The notes under the pieces were generated by a model, which was not told the origin of the DNA, ran no database searches, and saw only the letters and a list, made by a program, of their open reading frames with translations. The translations under genes and the position numbers were made by a program. From DASYTH01 sp035762905 (GTDB lineage: Bacteria; Actinomycetota; Actinomycetes; Mycobacteriales; Pseudonocardiaceae), in contig NZ_DASUCC010000058.1 in NCBI RefSeq assembly GCF_035762905.1, positions 1-38,366 of the forward strand: DNA of 38,366 bases. Direction: 5' to 3'. Of this stretch, positions 1 through 9,291 are shown piece after piece. Position 1 is the stretch's first letter. Each line of letters begins with the position of its first letter.

Positions 1-667
1 GCTGTCGGGGCAGGAGAACCTGCAGCTGATGGTGGACCTGCACGGGCTGCGCGGCGAGGCGGGTACGGCGGTGATCGCCGATCTGCTCAAGCGGTTCGAC
101 CTGGTCGAATCGGCCGGCAAGCTGGTGGCCACCTACTCCGGCGGGATGCGCCGCAAGCTCGACTTGGCGATGACCCTGGTCGGCAACCCGCGGATCATCT
201 TCCTCGACGAGCCGACCACCGGCCTGGACCCGCGCTCCCGGCGCACCATGTGGACCATCATCCGCGAACTGGTCGCCGACGGCGTGACCATCTTCCTCAC
301 CACCCAATATTTGGAAGAGGCCGACCAGCTGGCCGACCAGGTCGCCGTCCTGGACCACGGCCGCATCGTCGCCTCCGGCACCCCGGACGAGCTCAAGCGC
401 CAGGTCCCCGGCACCCACGTCCGACTCAAGTTCGCCAGCGTGGCCGAACTCGACGCCGCCGCCCGAGTCCTCTCCGATGCCACCCGCGACGACGACGGCC
501 TCGCCCTGCGGGTACCCAGCGACGGCGGCACCCGCTCACTGCGCGCCCTGCTCGACCGGCTCGATGAGTACTCGATCAACGCCGAGGAGTTCTCGGTGCA
601 CACCCCCGACCTCGACGACGTCTTCCTCGCCCTGACGGGCCAAACCACGGAGGTGGCCGCGAAATGA
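1..667 (+). CDS. DrrA-like ABC transporter ATP-binding protein, 5' end missing
   Basis: Nucleotide-binding subunit of a DrrAB-type ABC exporter, cytoplasmic, powering drug or lipid efflux with the next gene. The frame is already open at base 2 (LSGQENLQL), so the true start and the Walker A loop lie upstream of the window. Visible are the ABC signature YSGGMRRKLDLAM, Walker B IIFLDEPTTGLDP, and the switch region LTTQYLEEADQLADQ, where Gln stands at the usual His position; TTQYL is typical of the DrrA subfamily. The C-terminal part (LKRQVPGTHVRLKF onward) is the small accessory domain of DrrA proteins. The stop overlaps the permease start as ATGA, so the two are translationally coupled. The substrate cannot be read from sequence. 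Confidence 0.93.
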   Translation, partial: LSGQENLQLMVDLHGLRGEAGTAVIADLLKRFDLVESAGKLVATYSGGMRRKLDLAMTLVGNPRIIFLDEPTTGLDPRSRRTMWTIIRELVADGVTIFLTTQYLEEADQLADQVAVLDHGRIVASGTPDELKRQVPGTHVRLKFASVAELDAAARVLSDATRDDDGLALRVPSDGGTRSLRALLDRLDEYSINAEEFSVHTPDLDDVFLALTGQTTEVAAK

Positions 668-1413
668 GCGCCCAATCCCACTCGATGATCATGCTACGGC
701 GCAACGCCAAGCACATCGCCCGCAACCCCACCTCGGTGTTCAACGCCGTGCTCATGCCCATCGTGATCATGCTGATGTTCGTCTACATGTTCGGCGACGC
801 CTTCAGCGTCGGCGTCGACTACATCGACTACGCCACCCCCGGACTCATCCTGCTCACCGTCTGCTACGGCCTGGGCACCACCGCCGTCGCGGTCAACTCC
901 GACATGACCAAAGGCATCATCAACCGCTTCAAAGTCATGCACGTCACCCGCGGCGCCGTGCTCAACGGCCACGTCGTGGCCACCCTGCTCACCAGCGTGG
1001 TCGCCATCAGCGCCCTGATCGGCGTCGCCTTCCTGCTCGGCTTCTCCCCGGCGGCCAGCCCCCTGCAATGGGCCGGCGTGGCCGGACTGATCCTGCTGCT
1101 CGGCACCGCCACCAGCTGGCTGACCATCGCCCTGGGACTCAACGCCAAAACCCCGGAAACCGCCGCCCTGGCCGCCGTCCCCCTGATGATGCTGCCATTC
1201 TTCAGCAGCGCCATCGTCCCCGCCGAAAAAATGGGCCCCGGACTACGCCAATTCGCCGAATACCAACCCTTCACCCCCATCATCGAAACCCTCCGCGGCC
1301 TACTCAACGGCACCCCCTCAACCAGCCACGCCATCGCCGCCCTGGCCTGGTGCCTCGGCATCGCCCTGATCGGCTACCTCTGGGCCTCAGCCTCCTTCAG
1401 AAAGCGAGCGTGA
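664..1413 (+). CDS. DrrB-like ABC-2 type transporter permease
   Basis: Membrane subunit of the exporter, 249 aa, the usual DrrB size. After a short basic N-terminus (MLRRNAKHIARNPTSVF) come six hydrophobic segments, including VLMPIVIMLMFVYMFG, GLILLTVCYGLGTTAVAV, VATLLTSVVAISALIGVAFLL, AGLILLLGTATSWLTIAL and a last one near IAALAWCLGIALIGYLW. The motif PFTPIIETLRGLLNG before the last helix is characteristic of ABC2_membrane/DrrB proteins. It starts by an ATGA overlap with the ATPase gene. Its 3' end overlaps the convergent regulator gene by 17 bp, leaving no room for a separate terminator. Confidence 0.92.
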   Translation: MSAQSHSMIMLRRNAKHIARNPTSVFNAVLMPIVIMLMFVYMFGDAFSVGVDYIDYATPGLILLTVCYGLGTTAVAVNSDMTKGIINRFKVMHVTRGAVLNGHVVATLLTSVVAISALIGVAFLLGFSPAASPLQWAGVAGLILLLGTATSWLTIALGLNAKTPETAALAAVPLMMLPFFSSAIVPAEKMGPGLRQFAEYQPFTPIIETLRGLLNGTPSTSHAIAALAWCLGIALIGYLWASASFRKRA

Positions 1414-4400
1414 CCACCACCAACTCCGACCAACCCACCCCCACCCCCCCAGCCGCCTCGGCGAACCCCACATCGCCGAGGCGGCTTCGCACTGCCCGCT
1501 CAATCCGCTCCACATCCGGCTGCGAACGATCCGGCAATCCACGCACCGCGGCACTGGCCGACAACAACCGCGCCGCCTGCTCCCACTGTTCGCGGCGCAC
1601 CGCCAGATCCGCCACCCCGACCAACACCTGCGCGACCAGGGGTGCATGTCCCGCCTCGGACGCCGCCTTGAACGCCGCGCTGCGATGCTCCCGGGCCGTC
1701 TCGAGATCATCGGCCAGGTAACCCAACAGGTCATGGGTCATCACCCGGATGTTCGGCTGCTTCGCCTGCTCACCCAACAGCGTCGTCGCCACCCCGACCT
1801 GTTGGTGTGCCTGCGCGGTGTCGCCCCGCCACCGCGCCAACTCCGCCTTCGACAGGGCCAACAGCGCCAACGCACTCGGCCACGTCACCCGCTCCGCACA
1901 TCGCCCCGCCTCAGCGATGGCAGCCGCGCTGGCCTCCTCATCACCCAGCAACCAGTACAGCTGAGCCTGCCGCGACCGCATGCGAATGACATCCTCGATC
2001 GCACCGACCTCGGTCACCACCACGATCGCCTGCTCGAAATACGCACACGCGCCGGCGAACTCACCCCGCGTGGCAATTCGATCGGCCAGCTCGGTCAAGG
2101 CGAACGAAATCCCCCACCGTTCGCCAAGGGCCCGAAACTCCGCCAGCGCCGTCTCCAGATACGCGTCCGCATCCCGCCCGTCCTGGCCGAGCATGATCCG
2201 CATCTTGCCGAGCTGGAGGCGCGCCAACGCCCGCACCCACGGATCCTCGTCGTCCAACAACTCTTCCCAGGCCGGCAAGAACGCGTCCGGCGCCTCCAGC
2301 ATCCGCACCAGCGGAGCGACCAGCCGCAGCGCCGGATGATGGTGCCGGCTGCGCTGGCCGAACTGGTGTGCCTTGTGGATCCATTGCGCCGCCTGGTGTT
2401 CGTCGTTCGGCCCGGAGCTGACGAACATCGAGACGAGGGCGTACACCGTGGCCCGGAAGGCATCGCTCACCTCGCCGGGCGTGTTGATCGCCGCGGTGAT
2501 CAGCTCCATGCCGGTGGACTTGTGCCCGGCGAGCCACCAGTACCAGCCGGTGGCCGCCGCGAGCCGCATCGCCGCCTGCGCCTCGCCGGCCGCGAGCGCG
2601 CCACGCATCGCGGCACCGATGTTGTCGTGCTCGACCTCGAGCGTGGCGAGCCATTCCAGTTGCTCGGCCCGGCGAAGACGTGGCTCCGCGGTCTCGGTGA
2701 GTTCGGTGAAGTAGGCCAGATGTGCCTGGCGCGCCAGGTCCGATTCCCCCGCCTCCGCCAGCCGCAGGCCGGCGTACTCCTTGATCGTGCCGAGCATCCG
2801 GTAGCGCGGTGCGCCGCTGTCCTCGGTGAGCACCAGCGACTTCTCGGTCAGCGCGGTGAGCAACTCCAGCACCTGCCACGCCTCGACCGCATCACCGGCG
2901 CAGACCCGCTCGGCCGCTTCCAGGCTCGCCCCGCCGGAGAACACCGAGAGCCTGCGCAGCACGGTCCGTTCCGCGTCGGTGAGCAGCTCCCAGCTCCAGT
3001 CGACCACCGCGCGCAGCGTCCGGTGCCGTGGCAACGCGGTCCGGCTGCCGCTGGTCAGCAGGCGGAACCGGTCGTCGAGCTGGTTGGCGAGCTGATCGAG
3101 CGACATCGTGCGCAGCCTGGCCGCGGCCAGTTCGATCGCCAGTGGCATCCCGTCCAGTGCCCGGCAGACCCGCGCCATCGTCGACAGCGTGGCGGCGTCG
3201 ATCACGAGGTCCTTGCGCACCGCGCTGGCCCGGTCCCGCAGCAGCTGGACGGCCGGGGAGGACTCGATCTCGCCGGGACCGGCGTCGCCACCCGGCAGGG
3301 CCAGCGGCACGACCGGCCACAGCTGCTCACCGGTGATGCCGAGTGGTTCCCGGCTCGTCGCCAGGATTCGCAGCCGCTGGCACTCCCCGAGCACCCGATG
3401 GGCGAACGCCGCCGCGGACTCGATCACGTGCTCACAGTTGTCCAGGATCAGCAGCGCCTCCCGCTCGCGGATCGCGGCGACCAGCCGGTCCGCCGGCTCC
3501 GCGTCCGGCGCCTCACCGAGCAGCGCATCCCGCAGGCCGAGCGCGGCGAGCGTCGCCTGTGCCACGTCATCGTCCGCGCCGATGGCCGCCAGCTCCACCA
3601 GCCAGGCCCCGTCCGGTAGGTCGCTGAGCAACGTGCGCCCGGTTTCCGTGGCCAGCCTGGTCTTCCCGGAGCCGCCCGGCCCGATCAGAGTGGTGAGCCG
3701 ATGTTCGGAGATGAGCTTGCGGACCGCGGCGACGTCGGCGTCCTTGCCGACGAAGCTGGTCAGCTCGGCCCGCAGATTGGTCTTCCGGTTCTCCTGCCGC
3801 CGTCGGCCCAACTCGCCCCGCAACAGCGCGACGTGCAATGCGGACAGTTCTGCGGAGGGGTCGACGCCCAGCGCATCGGCCAGGGCGTCTCTCGTGCGCT
3901 GGTACACCAACAGTGCCTCGGTGTCGCGACCGGTCGCGACGAGAGCACGCATCAGCGCGGCGACCAGCCGTTCCCGTACCGGATGCGCGGCCACCAGATC
4001 GGTCAGCTCCGCGACCAGCTCGCCCTCGTGGCCGAGGCCGATCTCGGCATCGAACCGGTCCTCCAGGACGGCCAGACGCATCCCCTCGAGCCGGGCGACC
4101 GCCGCGTCGAACGCCGCACTGTCCTGTAAACCGACGTCCTGCATGGCCGCCCCGCGCCACAGTTCGAGGGCCTCGCGCAGCCGCCGTGGATCCCCGTCAT
4201 GGCGGGCCCGGCCGACGAGGCGTTCGAACCGCACGGCATCGACCGCCTCGGGTTCCACCCGTAACCGGTAGCCTTCCGGCTGCCCCTCGATCAACCCTTC
4301 CGGCAGCGCCTTCCGCAACCGGGAAACCAGCCGTTGCAAGGCATTCGCCGCGTCCGATGGCGGGTATTCACCCCAGATCCAGTCGACCAGCGTCGCCTTC

Positions 4401-4522
4401 GCGACCACCCGGCCGGGCTCGAGCGCAAGCGCGGCCAACAACCCGCGCAACCGCGCGCCCGGCACGTCAGCCACGCCGCCGTCCGTACGAACCTCGAACG
4501 GCCCAAGTATCCCGACCTGCAC
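1397..4522 (-). CDS. AfsR/SARP-type transcriptional regulator (wHTH-BTAD-NB-ARC-TPR)
   Basis: Large signal-integrating activator of 1041 aa in the AfsR/DnrI family. Domains in order: OmpR-like winged helix (about 1-90, beginning QVGILGPFEV), bacterial transcriptional activation domain (about 95-240), NB-ARC type NTPase with P-loop GPGGSGKT (Lys287), Walker B-like LLILDNCEHV (about 360) and the ATSREPL motif, a winged segment around VVDWSWELL (about 505), and a long TPR-like helical C-terminus from about 620. I chose GTG at 4522 because family members begin directly with this strand; the open frame runs 31 codons further but that part does not look like the family. No good Shine-Dalgarno lies just upstream. 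It converges on the DrrAB genes and may control them or a cluster outside the window (inference). No biosynthetic genes are seen here. Confidence 0.9.
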   Translation of the reverse strand: MQVGILGPFEVRTDGGVADVPGARLRGLLAALALEPGRVVAKATLVDWIWGEYPPSDAANALQRLVSRLRKALPEGLIEGQPEGYRLRVEPEAVDAVRFERLVGRARHDGDPRRLREALELWRGAAMQDVGLQDSAAFDAAVARLEGMRLAVLEDRFDAEIGLGHEGELVAELTDLVAAHPVRERLVAALMRALVATGRDTEALLVYQRTRDALADALGVDPSAELSALHVALLRGELGRRRQENRKTNLRAELTSFVGKDADVAAVRKLISEHRLTTLIGPGGSGKTRLATETGRTLLSDLPDGAWLVELAAIGADDDVAQATLAALGLRDALLGEAPDAEPADRLVAAIREREALLILDNCEHVIESAAAFAHRVLGECQRLRILATSREPLGITGEQLWPVVPLALPGGDAGPGEIESSPAVQLLRDRASAVRKDLVIDAATLSTMARVCRALDGMPLAIELAAARLRTMSLDQLANQLDDRFRLLTSGSRTALPRHRTLRAVVDWSWELLTDAERTVLRRLSVFSGGASLEAAERVCAGDAVEAWQVLELLTALTEKSLVLTEDSGAPRYRMLGTIKEYAGLRLAEAGESDLARQAHLAYFTELTETAEPRLRRAEQLEWLATLEVEHDNIGAAMRGALAAGEAQAAMRLAAATGWYWWLAGHKSTGMELITAAINTPGEVSDAFRATVYALVSMFVSSGPNDEHQAAQWIHKAHQFGQRSRHHHPALRLVAPLVRMLEAPDAFLPAWEELLDDEDPWVRALARLQLGKMRIMLGQDGRDADAYLETALAEFRALGERWGISFALTELADRIATRGEFAGACAYFEQAIVVVTEVGAIEDVIRMRSRQAQLYWLLGDEEASAAAIAEAGRCAERVTWPSALALLALSKAELARWRGDTAQAHQQVGVATTLLGEQAKQPNIRVMTHDLLGYLADDLETAREHRSAAFKAASEAGHAPLVAQVLVGVADLAVRREQWEQAARLLSASAAVRGLPDRSQPDVERIERAVRSRLGDVGFAEAAGGVGVGWSELVVVTLAF

Positions 4523-4675
4523 CCGGCTGATTTTGCCATGCGGGATCGGAGGACTCCTGACCGCTGACCGGAACCGAACCCGCTGCCAAAAGCACCGTGC
4601 GCCGCGCCATATCAAACTCCAACGGCGAAATCCGGCGCGCCCTGATAACGATTCCTACGACGTGCGGAAACCCAG

Positions 4676-4748
4676 CGCCCCCGGGAGGACTCGAACCTCC
4701 GACCCAAGGATTAGAAGTCCTTTGCTCTATCCGCTGAGCTACGAGGGC
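4676..4748 (-). tRNA. tRNA-Arg, anticodon UCU
   Basis: Full cloverleaf on the minus strand: 7-bp acceptor (GCCCTCG with CGGGGGC), D arm GCTC/GAGC, anticodon stem AAGGA/TCCTT with loop CTTCTAA giving anticodon TCT, and T arm GGAGG-TTCGAGT-CCTCC. CCA is not encoded. It reads AGA/AGG, codons that are rare in such a GC-rich genome. A TATACC hexamer at 4778-4773 (minus) could be its -10 box; no clear -35 is seen. Bases 4523-4675, towards the AfsR-type gene, show no further feature I can support. Confidence 0.95.
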
Positions 4749-4847
4749 TGGACAGCTTCTGGCGGGGCGGCGGGTATAGCCGTCCCGATGGGTCTGATCG
4801 CTCCGGACCCGCCAGTCGTTATCGACTCGGAGGAGTGAACGTCCTGG

Positions 4848-5936
4848 CTAGCGAGCCGGGGGAGCGGTGGACGCGCGGGGGATGAGCTCGACGCCCATGG
4901 TGGTGGGGTCGCCGGGTCCGGCGCCGTCCAGCATGCGCAGCGCGAGCTCGCCGGCTCTTCGGCCCTTCGCCACGAGGTCCTGCCGGATGGTGGTCAGCGG
5001 CGGGTCCGACCAGGTGGCGCCCGGGGTGTCGTCGAAGCCGACCACGGAGATGTCCCGCGGCACCGAAAGCCCCAGCTCGGTGGCGGCCCGGATGGCGCCG
5101 AGGGCCAGCTCGTCGGACATGCACAGCAGGGCGGTCGGGCGTGGCCGGTTGCCCATCAGCCACAGCGCGCCCGCGCGACCGAACTGCTGGTCGCCGCAGT
5201 TCGCCTCCCACACCGGCACCTCGTCGGGGCCGATGCCGAACGGGGCGAGTCCGGCGAGGTATCCGGCCACCCGGTCCCGGGTCACCCGGTAGCGGGCCAC
5301 GCGCACCCGGCCGCGGTCCGCCGGCCCGTGCCGGCCGTCCGGGCTCAGCGAGAACCCCAGGATGCCGACGTTCCGGTGGCCCAGTTCCCCGAGGTGCCGG
5401 GCGGCGAGCGTCGCGCCCGCGACATCGTCCAGCTCCACCCGGGCGGAGTCCGGCACCACCGGCTGATCCACCACGACCAGCGGGAGCTGGCGTTCCCGCA
5501 CGGCGTCCAGCGCGGGCGCGCCATCGGGCAGCGAGTAGGCGACCACGACATCGGTCTGCGCCCTGGCCACGCTCGCCGGGCGCGGGCCCTGGTCGTCGAC
5601 TCCCGGTAACAGCAGCAGGGCCCGGTCTCCGCTGTCCACGGTGGCGGCCAGCGAGTCGAGCATGATGGTGAGCGCCGGGTCGGAGAACGCCGAGGACAGG
5701 CCCTGGCCGAGCAGGAACGCCACCGCGCCGGTGCGCTGGGTGGCGAGGCTGCGGGCGGTCGGGTCCGGTCCGGCGTAGCCCAGCCGCTTGGCCGTGGCGA
5801 TGATCCGCTCGCGCAGCTGGACGGACAGCTGGTCCGGCCGGTTGTATGCGTTGGACACGGTGGCCCTGGACACGCCGACCTCCAGGGCGATGGTGTCCAG
5901 GGTCGGTCGCCGGCCCCGGTCTGGACTCACGGCCAC
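4848..5936 (-). CDS. LacI-family transcriptional repressor
   Basis: DNA-binding repressor of 362 aa. The N-terminal LacI helix-turn-helix is clear (TLDTIALEVGVSRATVSNAY, about residues 12-32, with hinge helix to about 60), followed by a periplasmic-binding-protein-like sensor domain (VVAYSLPDGAPALDAV, GHRNVGILGFS, LLCMSDELALGAIRA, ISVVGFDDTP, TTIRQDL). The start is GTG at 5936; a second GTG two codons in is equally possible, and GGAG lies about 10 nt upstream. The gene is divergent from an MFS transporter, and the gap holds a perfect palindrome of LacI-operator type, so it most likely represses that transporter and itself. The effector, probably a sugar or nucleoside, is not readable. Confidence 0.93.
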   Translation of the reverse strand: MAVSPDRGRRPTLDTIALEVGVSRATVSNAYNRPDQLSVQLRERIIATAKRLGYAGPDPTARSLATQRTGAVAFLLGQGLSSAFSDPALTIMLDSLAATVDSGDRALLLLPGVDDQGPRPASVARAQTDVVVAYSLPDGAPALDAVRERQLPLVVVDQPVVPDSARVELDDVAGATLAARHLGELGHRNVGILGFSLSPDGRHGPADRGRVRVARYRVTRDRVAGYLAGLAPFGIGPDEVPVWEANCGDQQFGRAGALWLMGNRPRPTALLCMSDELALGAIRAATELGLSVPRDISVVGFDDTPGATWSDPPLTTIRQDLVAKGRRAGELALRMLDGAGPGDPTTMGVELIPRASTAPPAR

Positions 5937-5977
5937 AAGCCTAGGGCTCCGGGTCCGGGAAATAGATGTGGCGCGTG

Positions 5978-5991
5978 CTGAAGCGCTTCAG
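5978..5991. promoter_or_regulatory. LacI-family operator palindrome
   Basis: Perfect 14-bp palindrome CTGAAGCGCTTCAG in the 97-bp gap between the LacI-type gene and the MFS gene. The central CG step and TGAA/TTCA arms are the usual layout of LacI/GalR operators. It lies 43 bp upstream of the MFS start and 42 bp from the repressor start, so one site could control both promoters. Confidence 0.75.
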
Positions 5992-6033
5992 ATAGCCTGG
6001 GCGTCGAGCAGCAGTGACCGAAGGGGCAGCACC

Positions 6034-7269
6034 ATGCGTTCCGGCAAGACCGCGGTCCTCGTCGTCTTCCTCCTGCAGGGCGCCGCCTTCGGCTCGTGGG
6101 CGCCGCGGGTTCCGGCCATCGCCGAGCAGGTCCGGGCCGACACCGGGACGTTCGGCCTTGCCCTGGTCGGCGCCAGCATCGGGCTGATCCTGGCGGCCCC
6201 GGTGGCCGGCCGGCTGTGCGCCCGGTTCGGCGCCCGCCCGGTGGTGCTGACCTCGGCGCTGGTGGCGTGGTCGCTGCTCGCCCCGATCGCGCTGGCCACC
6301 AACCCGGCGCAGCTCGGCCTGGTGCTGTTCGCCATCGGCGTGTCGGCCGGCACGCTCGACGTGGCCATGAACATCGCCGCCGTGACGGTCGTGCGGCAGA
6401 CCGGCCGGCCGCTCATGCCCGTGTTCCACGCCGGGTACAGCTTCGGCGGTCTGATCGGTGCCGCTGGCGCCGCGGTGGCCGCGACGTACGGCTGGGCACC
6501 ACTCGAGCACTTCGGCGTTGTCGCGGTGCTCGCCGCACTGACCACGCTGGGCATCGCCCGGCGGGTGCCGAACGAGCCGGTCCTCGCCCAGCCCGGCCAC
6601 CGGCGCCGGCGCGGGGGCGCCGGTCTGGCCCGGCGCCCGGTGCTGTGGCTGCTCGGCGCGGTCGCGCTCTGCTCCGCCGTGGCGGAGGGGGCCAGCGCCG
6701 ACTGGTCGGCCCTCTTCGCGGTGCGGGAGCGTGGGGTCAGCGAAGCCGCGGCGGCCATCATCTTCGCCGCGTTCTCCGTCGCCATGGCGGTGACCAGGAT
6801 GCTCGGCGAGCGGGCCGAACGGCGGTGGGGGCCGCAGCGGTTGCTGGTCGGCGGGGCGCTCGTCGCCGGGAGCGGCCTGCTGATCGCCGTGCTTGTGCCC
6901 GCGCCCTGGTCCAGCTACCTGGGCTTCGCGCTGGCCGGAGCCGGGCTCGCCTACGCCTTCCCGGTGGCGCTCGGCCTGGCCGGAGCGGCCGGCCGGCGTG
7001 CCGACGGGTCCGGCGGCGAGCGCGAGCTGGCGTTCGTGACGGCCATCGCCTACAGCGGCTTCCTGCTCGGCCCACCGATGATCGGCGCCATCGCGCAGGT
7101 CACCAACCTCGCGGTGGCGCTCGGCGTGGCCGGCGTCATCGCCGCGCTGATCGCCCCGGCCGCGCTCGCCGCCGGTTGGGCCCGGCGCCGCGAGGACCGG
7201 CCGGACCAGGCGCTGGTCTCCCCCGAGGCCGAACCCGGTGTGCGGCCCACCAGCTCGGCCCGGCATTAG
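6034..7269 (+). CDS. MFS transporter (YbjJ-like)
   Basis: Inner-membrane major facilitator protein of 411 aa with about twelve hydrophobic segments. The N-terminus (VVFLLQGAAFGSWAPRVPAI) and the segment DVAMNIAAV with PLMPVFHAGYSFGG match the YbjJ/FucP-like sugar-type branch of MFS. I chose ATG at 6034 because AAGGGG at 6021-6026 sits at good spacing and the protein then begins directly with the first helix; the longer open frame runs back through the operator and into the divergent repressor gene. Regulation by the neighbouring LacI-type protein is likely. The substrate is unknown. The next gene follows after 9 nt and is probably co-transcribed. Confidence 0.9.
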   Translation: MRSGKTAVLVVFLLQGAAFGSWAPRVPAIAEQVRADTGTFGLALVGASIGLILAAPVAGRLCARFGARPVVLTSALVAWSLLAPIALATNPAQLGLVLFAIGVSAGTLDVAMNIAAVTVVRQTGRPLMPVFHAGYSFGGLIGAAGAAVAATYGWAPLEHFGVVAVLAALTTLGIARRVPNEPVLAQPGHRRRRGGAGLARRPVLWLLGAVALCSAVAEGASADWSALFAVRERGVSEAAAAIIFAAFSVAMAVTRMLGERAERRWGPQRLLVGGALVAGSGLLIAVLVPAPWSSYLGFALAGAGLAYAFPVALGLAGAAGRRADGSGGERELAFVTAIAYSGFLLGPPMIGAIAQVTNLAVALGVAGVIAALIAPAALAAGWARRREDRPDQALVSPEAEPGVRPTSSARH

Positions 7270-7278
7270 GCTCGGGTT

Positions 7279-9285
7279 GTGCCCGTTGACAGTTCGCTGA
7301 CCGAGGCGGCCGAGTCCCCACGTCCCCCCAAGGCGGCGGCCGGTTCCGGTGTGGTGCCCCTGCTCGTCGTCGGCGGTCTGTTCGCCGCGGTGTTCGCCAC
7401 CGCCCTGCTCACCCTCACCGCCGGTCCGCTCGACGCCAACCTGGTCAACGCCTACGGCCCGATCGTGGTTCGGGTGGCCGCCGAGATCGGCTGCGTGCTG
7501 ACCATCGGAGGGCTGCTGTTCGGCGCGTTCCTGGTGCCGCCGCAGCGGTCCGGAGTGCTCGACGTCGCGGGCTACGCCGCGCTGCGGATGGCCGGCTGGT
7601 CGGCGCTGCTGTGGTTCGCCGCCGCCCTGCTGTCCGTTCCGTTCACCGTGGCCACCGCGGTGGGCAAGCCGGTCTCGGTGATCCTGTCCGGCCGGACCCT
7701 GATCGACCTGGTCGGCGTGCTGCCGGAGGCGAAGGCCTGGCTGGTCACCGCCGCGGTCGCGCTGGTGATCGCCGTGCTCGCCCGCATCGTGCTGTCCTGG
7801 GGCTGGACCGCGATCTTGTTCCCGGTCGCCCTGCTCGGTGTCGTGCCGGTCGCGGTGACCGGGCACTCCTCGGCCCGACAGCACGACCTGGCCAGCAACA
7901 GCCTGCTGCTGCACCTGGTCGCCGTCGCGCTGTGGGTGGGTGGGCTGGTCGCGCTGCTCGTGCACGGCCGCCGCGACCGCGCCCACCTCGGGCTCGCCGC
8001 GTCGCGGTTCTCCAAGGTCGCGCTGGTCTGCTGGGTCGTCATGGCGCTGTCCGGGACGATCAACGCGCTGATCCGGGTGCCGGTCGGCGACCTGTTCACC
8101 ACCAACTACGGCGTCCTGGTGTTAGCCAAGATCACCGCGCTGGTCCTGCTCGGGGTGATCGGCTACGTGCAGCGCGAGCGCGGTGTCCGGGACGTGGCCG
8201 GCGGCGGCTCCGGTGCGGCGCTGTTCCGCCTTGGCGCCATGGAAGTTCTGATCATGTTCGCCACCCTGGGCCTGGCGTCCGCGCTGGCCAGGACGCCCCC
8301 GCCGCCGTTGCTGGCCGAGCCGGACCCGGTGGCGTTGCGGATAGGCTATCCGCTGGCCGGCGAGCCGACCCCGCTCCGGTTGCTGCTGGACTGGCGGTTC
8401 GATCTGATCTTCGGCGGATCCGCGGTCATCCTCGCGGTGCTCTATCTGCTCGGCGTGCGCCGGTTGCGGGCCCGGGGTGACGCCTGGCCGGTGGGCCGGA
8501 CGGTGGCCTGGCTGCTCGGATGCCTGGTGGTGGTGTTCGCGACCAGCTCGGGGTTCGGCCGCTACGCGCCGGCGATGTTCAGCGTGCACATGGAAACGCA
8601 CATGATGCTGTCCATGCTGGCGCCGGTGCTGCTGGTGCTCGGCGGGCCGGTGACGCTGGCGCTGCGGGCACTGCCGGCCGCCGGGAAGGACGCGCCGCCC
8701 GGCCCCCGGGAGTGGCTGCTGGCCTTCGTGCACTCGCCGCTGACCAGGGTGCTGACCCATCCCGTGGTGGCCCTGACCCTGTTCATCGGTTCGTTCTACG
8801 TGCTGTACCTGTCCGGGCTGTTCGACGCGGCGCTCGAACTGCACTGGGCGCACCTGGCGATGAGCGTGCACTTCATCGTGGTCGGCTACCTCTTCTACTG
8901 GCCGGTGATCGGGGTGGACCCGTCCCCGCGCCGGCTGCCGTACCTGGCCCGGCTGGGCATGGTGTTCGCCTCGCTGCCGTTCCACGCGTTCTTCGGCGTG
9001 ATCCTGATGAGCACGCAGACCGTGATCGGCGAGCGGTTCTACCAGGCGCTGGCCCTGCCGTGGGCCACCGATCTGCTCGGCGACCAGCGGCTGGGCGGGG
9101 GGATCGCGTGGGCGACGGGGGAGCTGCCGCTGCTGATCGTGCTGATCGCGCTGCTGTTGCAGTGGGCGCGGGCGGATGAGCGGGAGGCGCGCCGGGCCGA
9201 CCGCCGCGCGGACGCCGACGGCGACGCCGACCGCGAGGCCTACAACGCGATGCTCCGCCAGCTCGCCGAGGGCGATCGCCGGTAG
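7279..9285 (+). CDS. CopD-CtaG fusion: copper resistance / cytochrome c oxidase assembly membrane protein
   Basis: Polytopic membrane protein of 668 aa joining two families. The N-terminal half (about 20-335) is CopD-like, with repeated helices and the segment VAVTGHSSARQHDLASNSLLLHL holding conserved His residues. The C-terminal half (about 375-640) is CtaG of the caa3 type, with HMETHMMLSMLAPVLLVLGG near residue 437 and later HWAHLAMSVHFIVVGYLFYW. Such fusions are common in actinobacteria and are thought to import copper and help metallate cytochrome oxidase. The start is GTG at 7279, 9 nt after the MFS stop, with only a weak ribosome site, which suggests coupling. The charged C-terminal tail (ADEREARRADRRADADGDAD) is probably cytoplasmic. 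Confidence 0.92.
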   Translation: MPVDSSLTEAAESPRPPKAAAGSGVVPLLVVGGLFAAVFATALLTLTAGPLDANLVNAYGPIVVRVAAEIGCVLTIGGLLFGAFLVPPQRSGVLDVAGYAALRMAGWSALLWFAAALLSVPFTVATAVGKPVSVILSGRTLIDLVGVLPEAKAWLVTAAVALVIAVLARIVLSWGWTAILFPVALLGVVPVAVTGHSSARQHDLASNSLLLHLVAVALWVGGLVALLVHGRRDRAHLGLAASRFSKVALVCWVVMALSGTINALIRVPVGDLFTTNYGVLVLAKITALVLLGVIGYVQRERGVRDVAGGGSGAALFRLGAMEVLIMFATLGLASALARTPPPPLLAEPDPVALRIGYPLAGEPTPLRLLLDWRFDLIFGGSAVILAVLYLLGVRRLRARGDAWPVGRTVAWLLGCLVVVFATSSGFGRYAPAMFSVHMETHMMLSMLAPVLLVLGGPVTLALRALPAAGKDAPPGPREWLLAFVHSPLTRVLTHPVVALTLFIGSFYVLYLSGLFDAALELHWAHLAMSVHFIVVGYLFYWPVIGVDPSPRRLPYLARLGMVFASLPFHAFFGVILMSTQTVIGERFYQALALPWATDLLGDQRLGGGIAWATGELPLLIVLIALLLQWARADEREARRADRRADADGDADREAYNAMLRQLAEGDRR

Positions 9286-9291
9286 CACCGG

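Noticed and set aside
1..4522. Antibiotic biosynthetic cluster
   Set aside because: Exporter and AfsR-type regulator are present but no biosynthetic enzyme; might lie upstream.
4676..4748. Genomic-island boundary at the tRNA-Arg gene
   Set aside because: No integrase and no repeat of the tRNA 3' end is visible in the window.
4830..4885. Small plus-strand ORF after GGAGGA near the 3' end of the LacI-type gene
   Set aside because: Sixteen codons overlapping a real gene's end; no supporting context.
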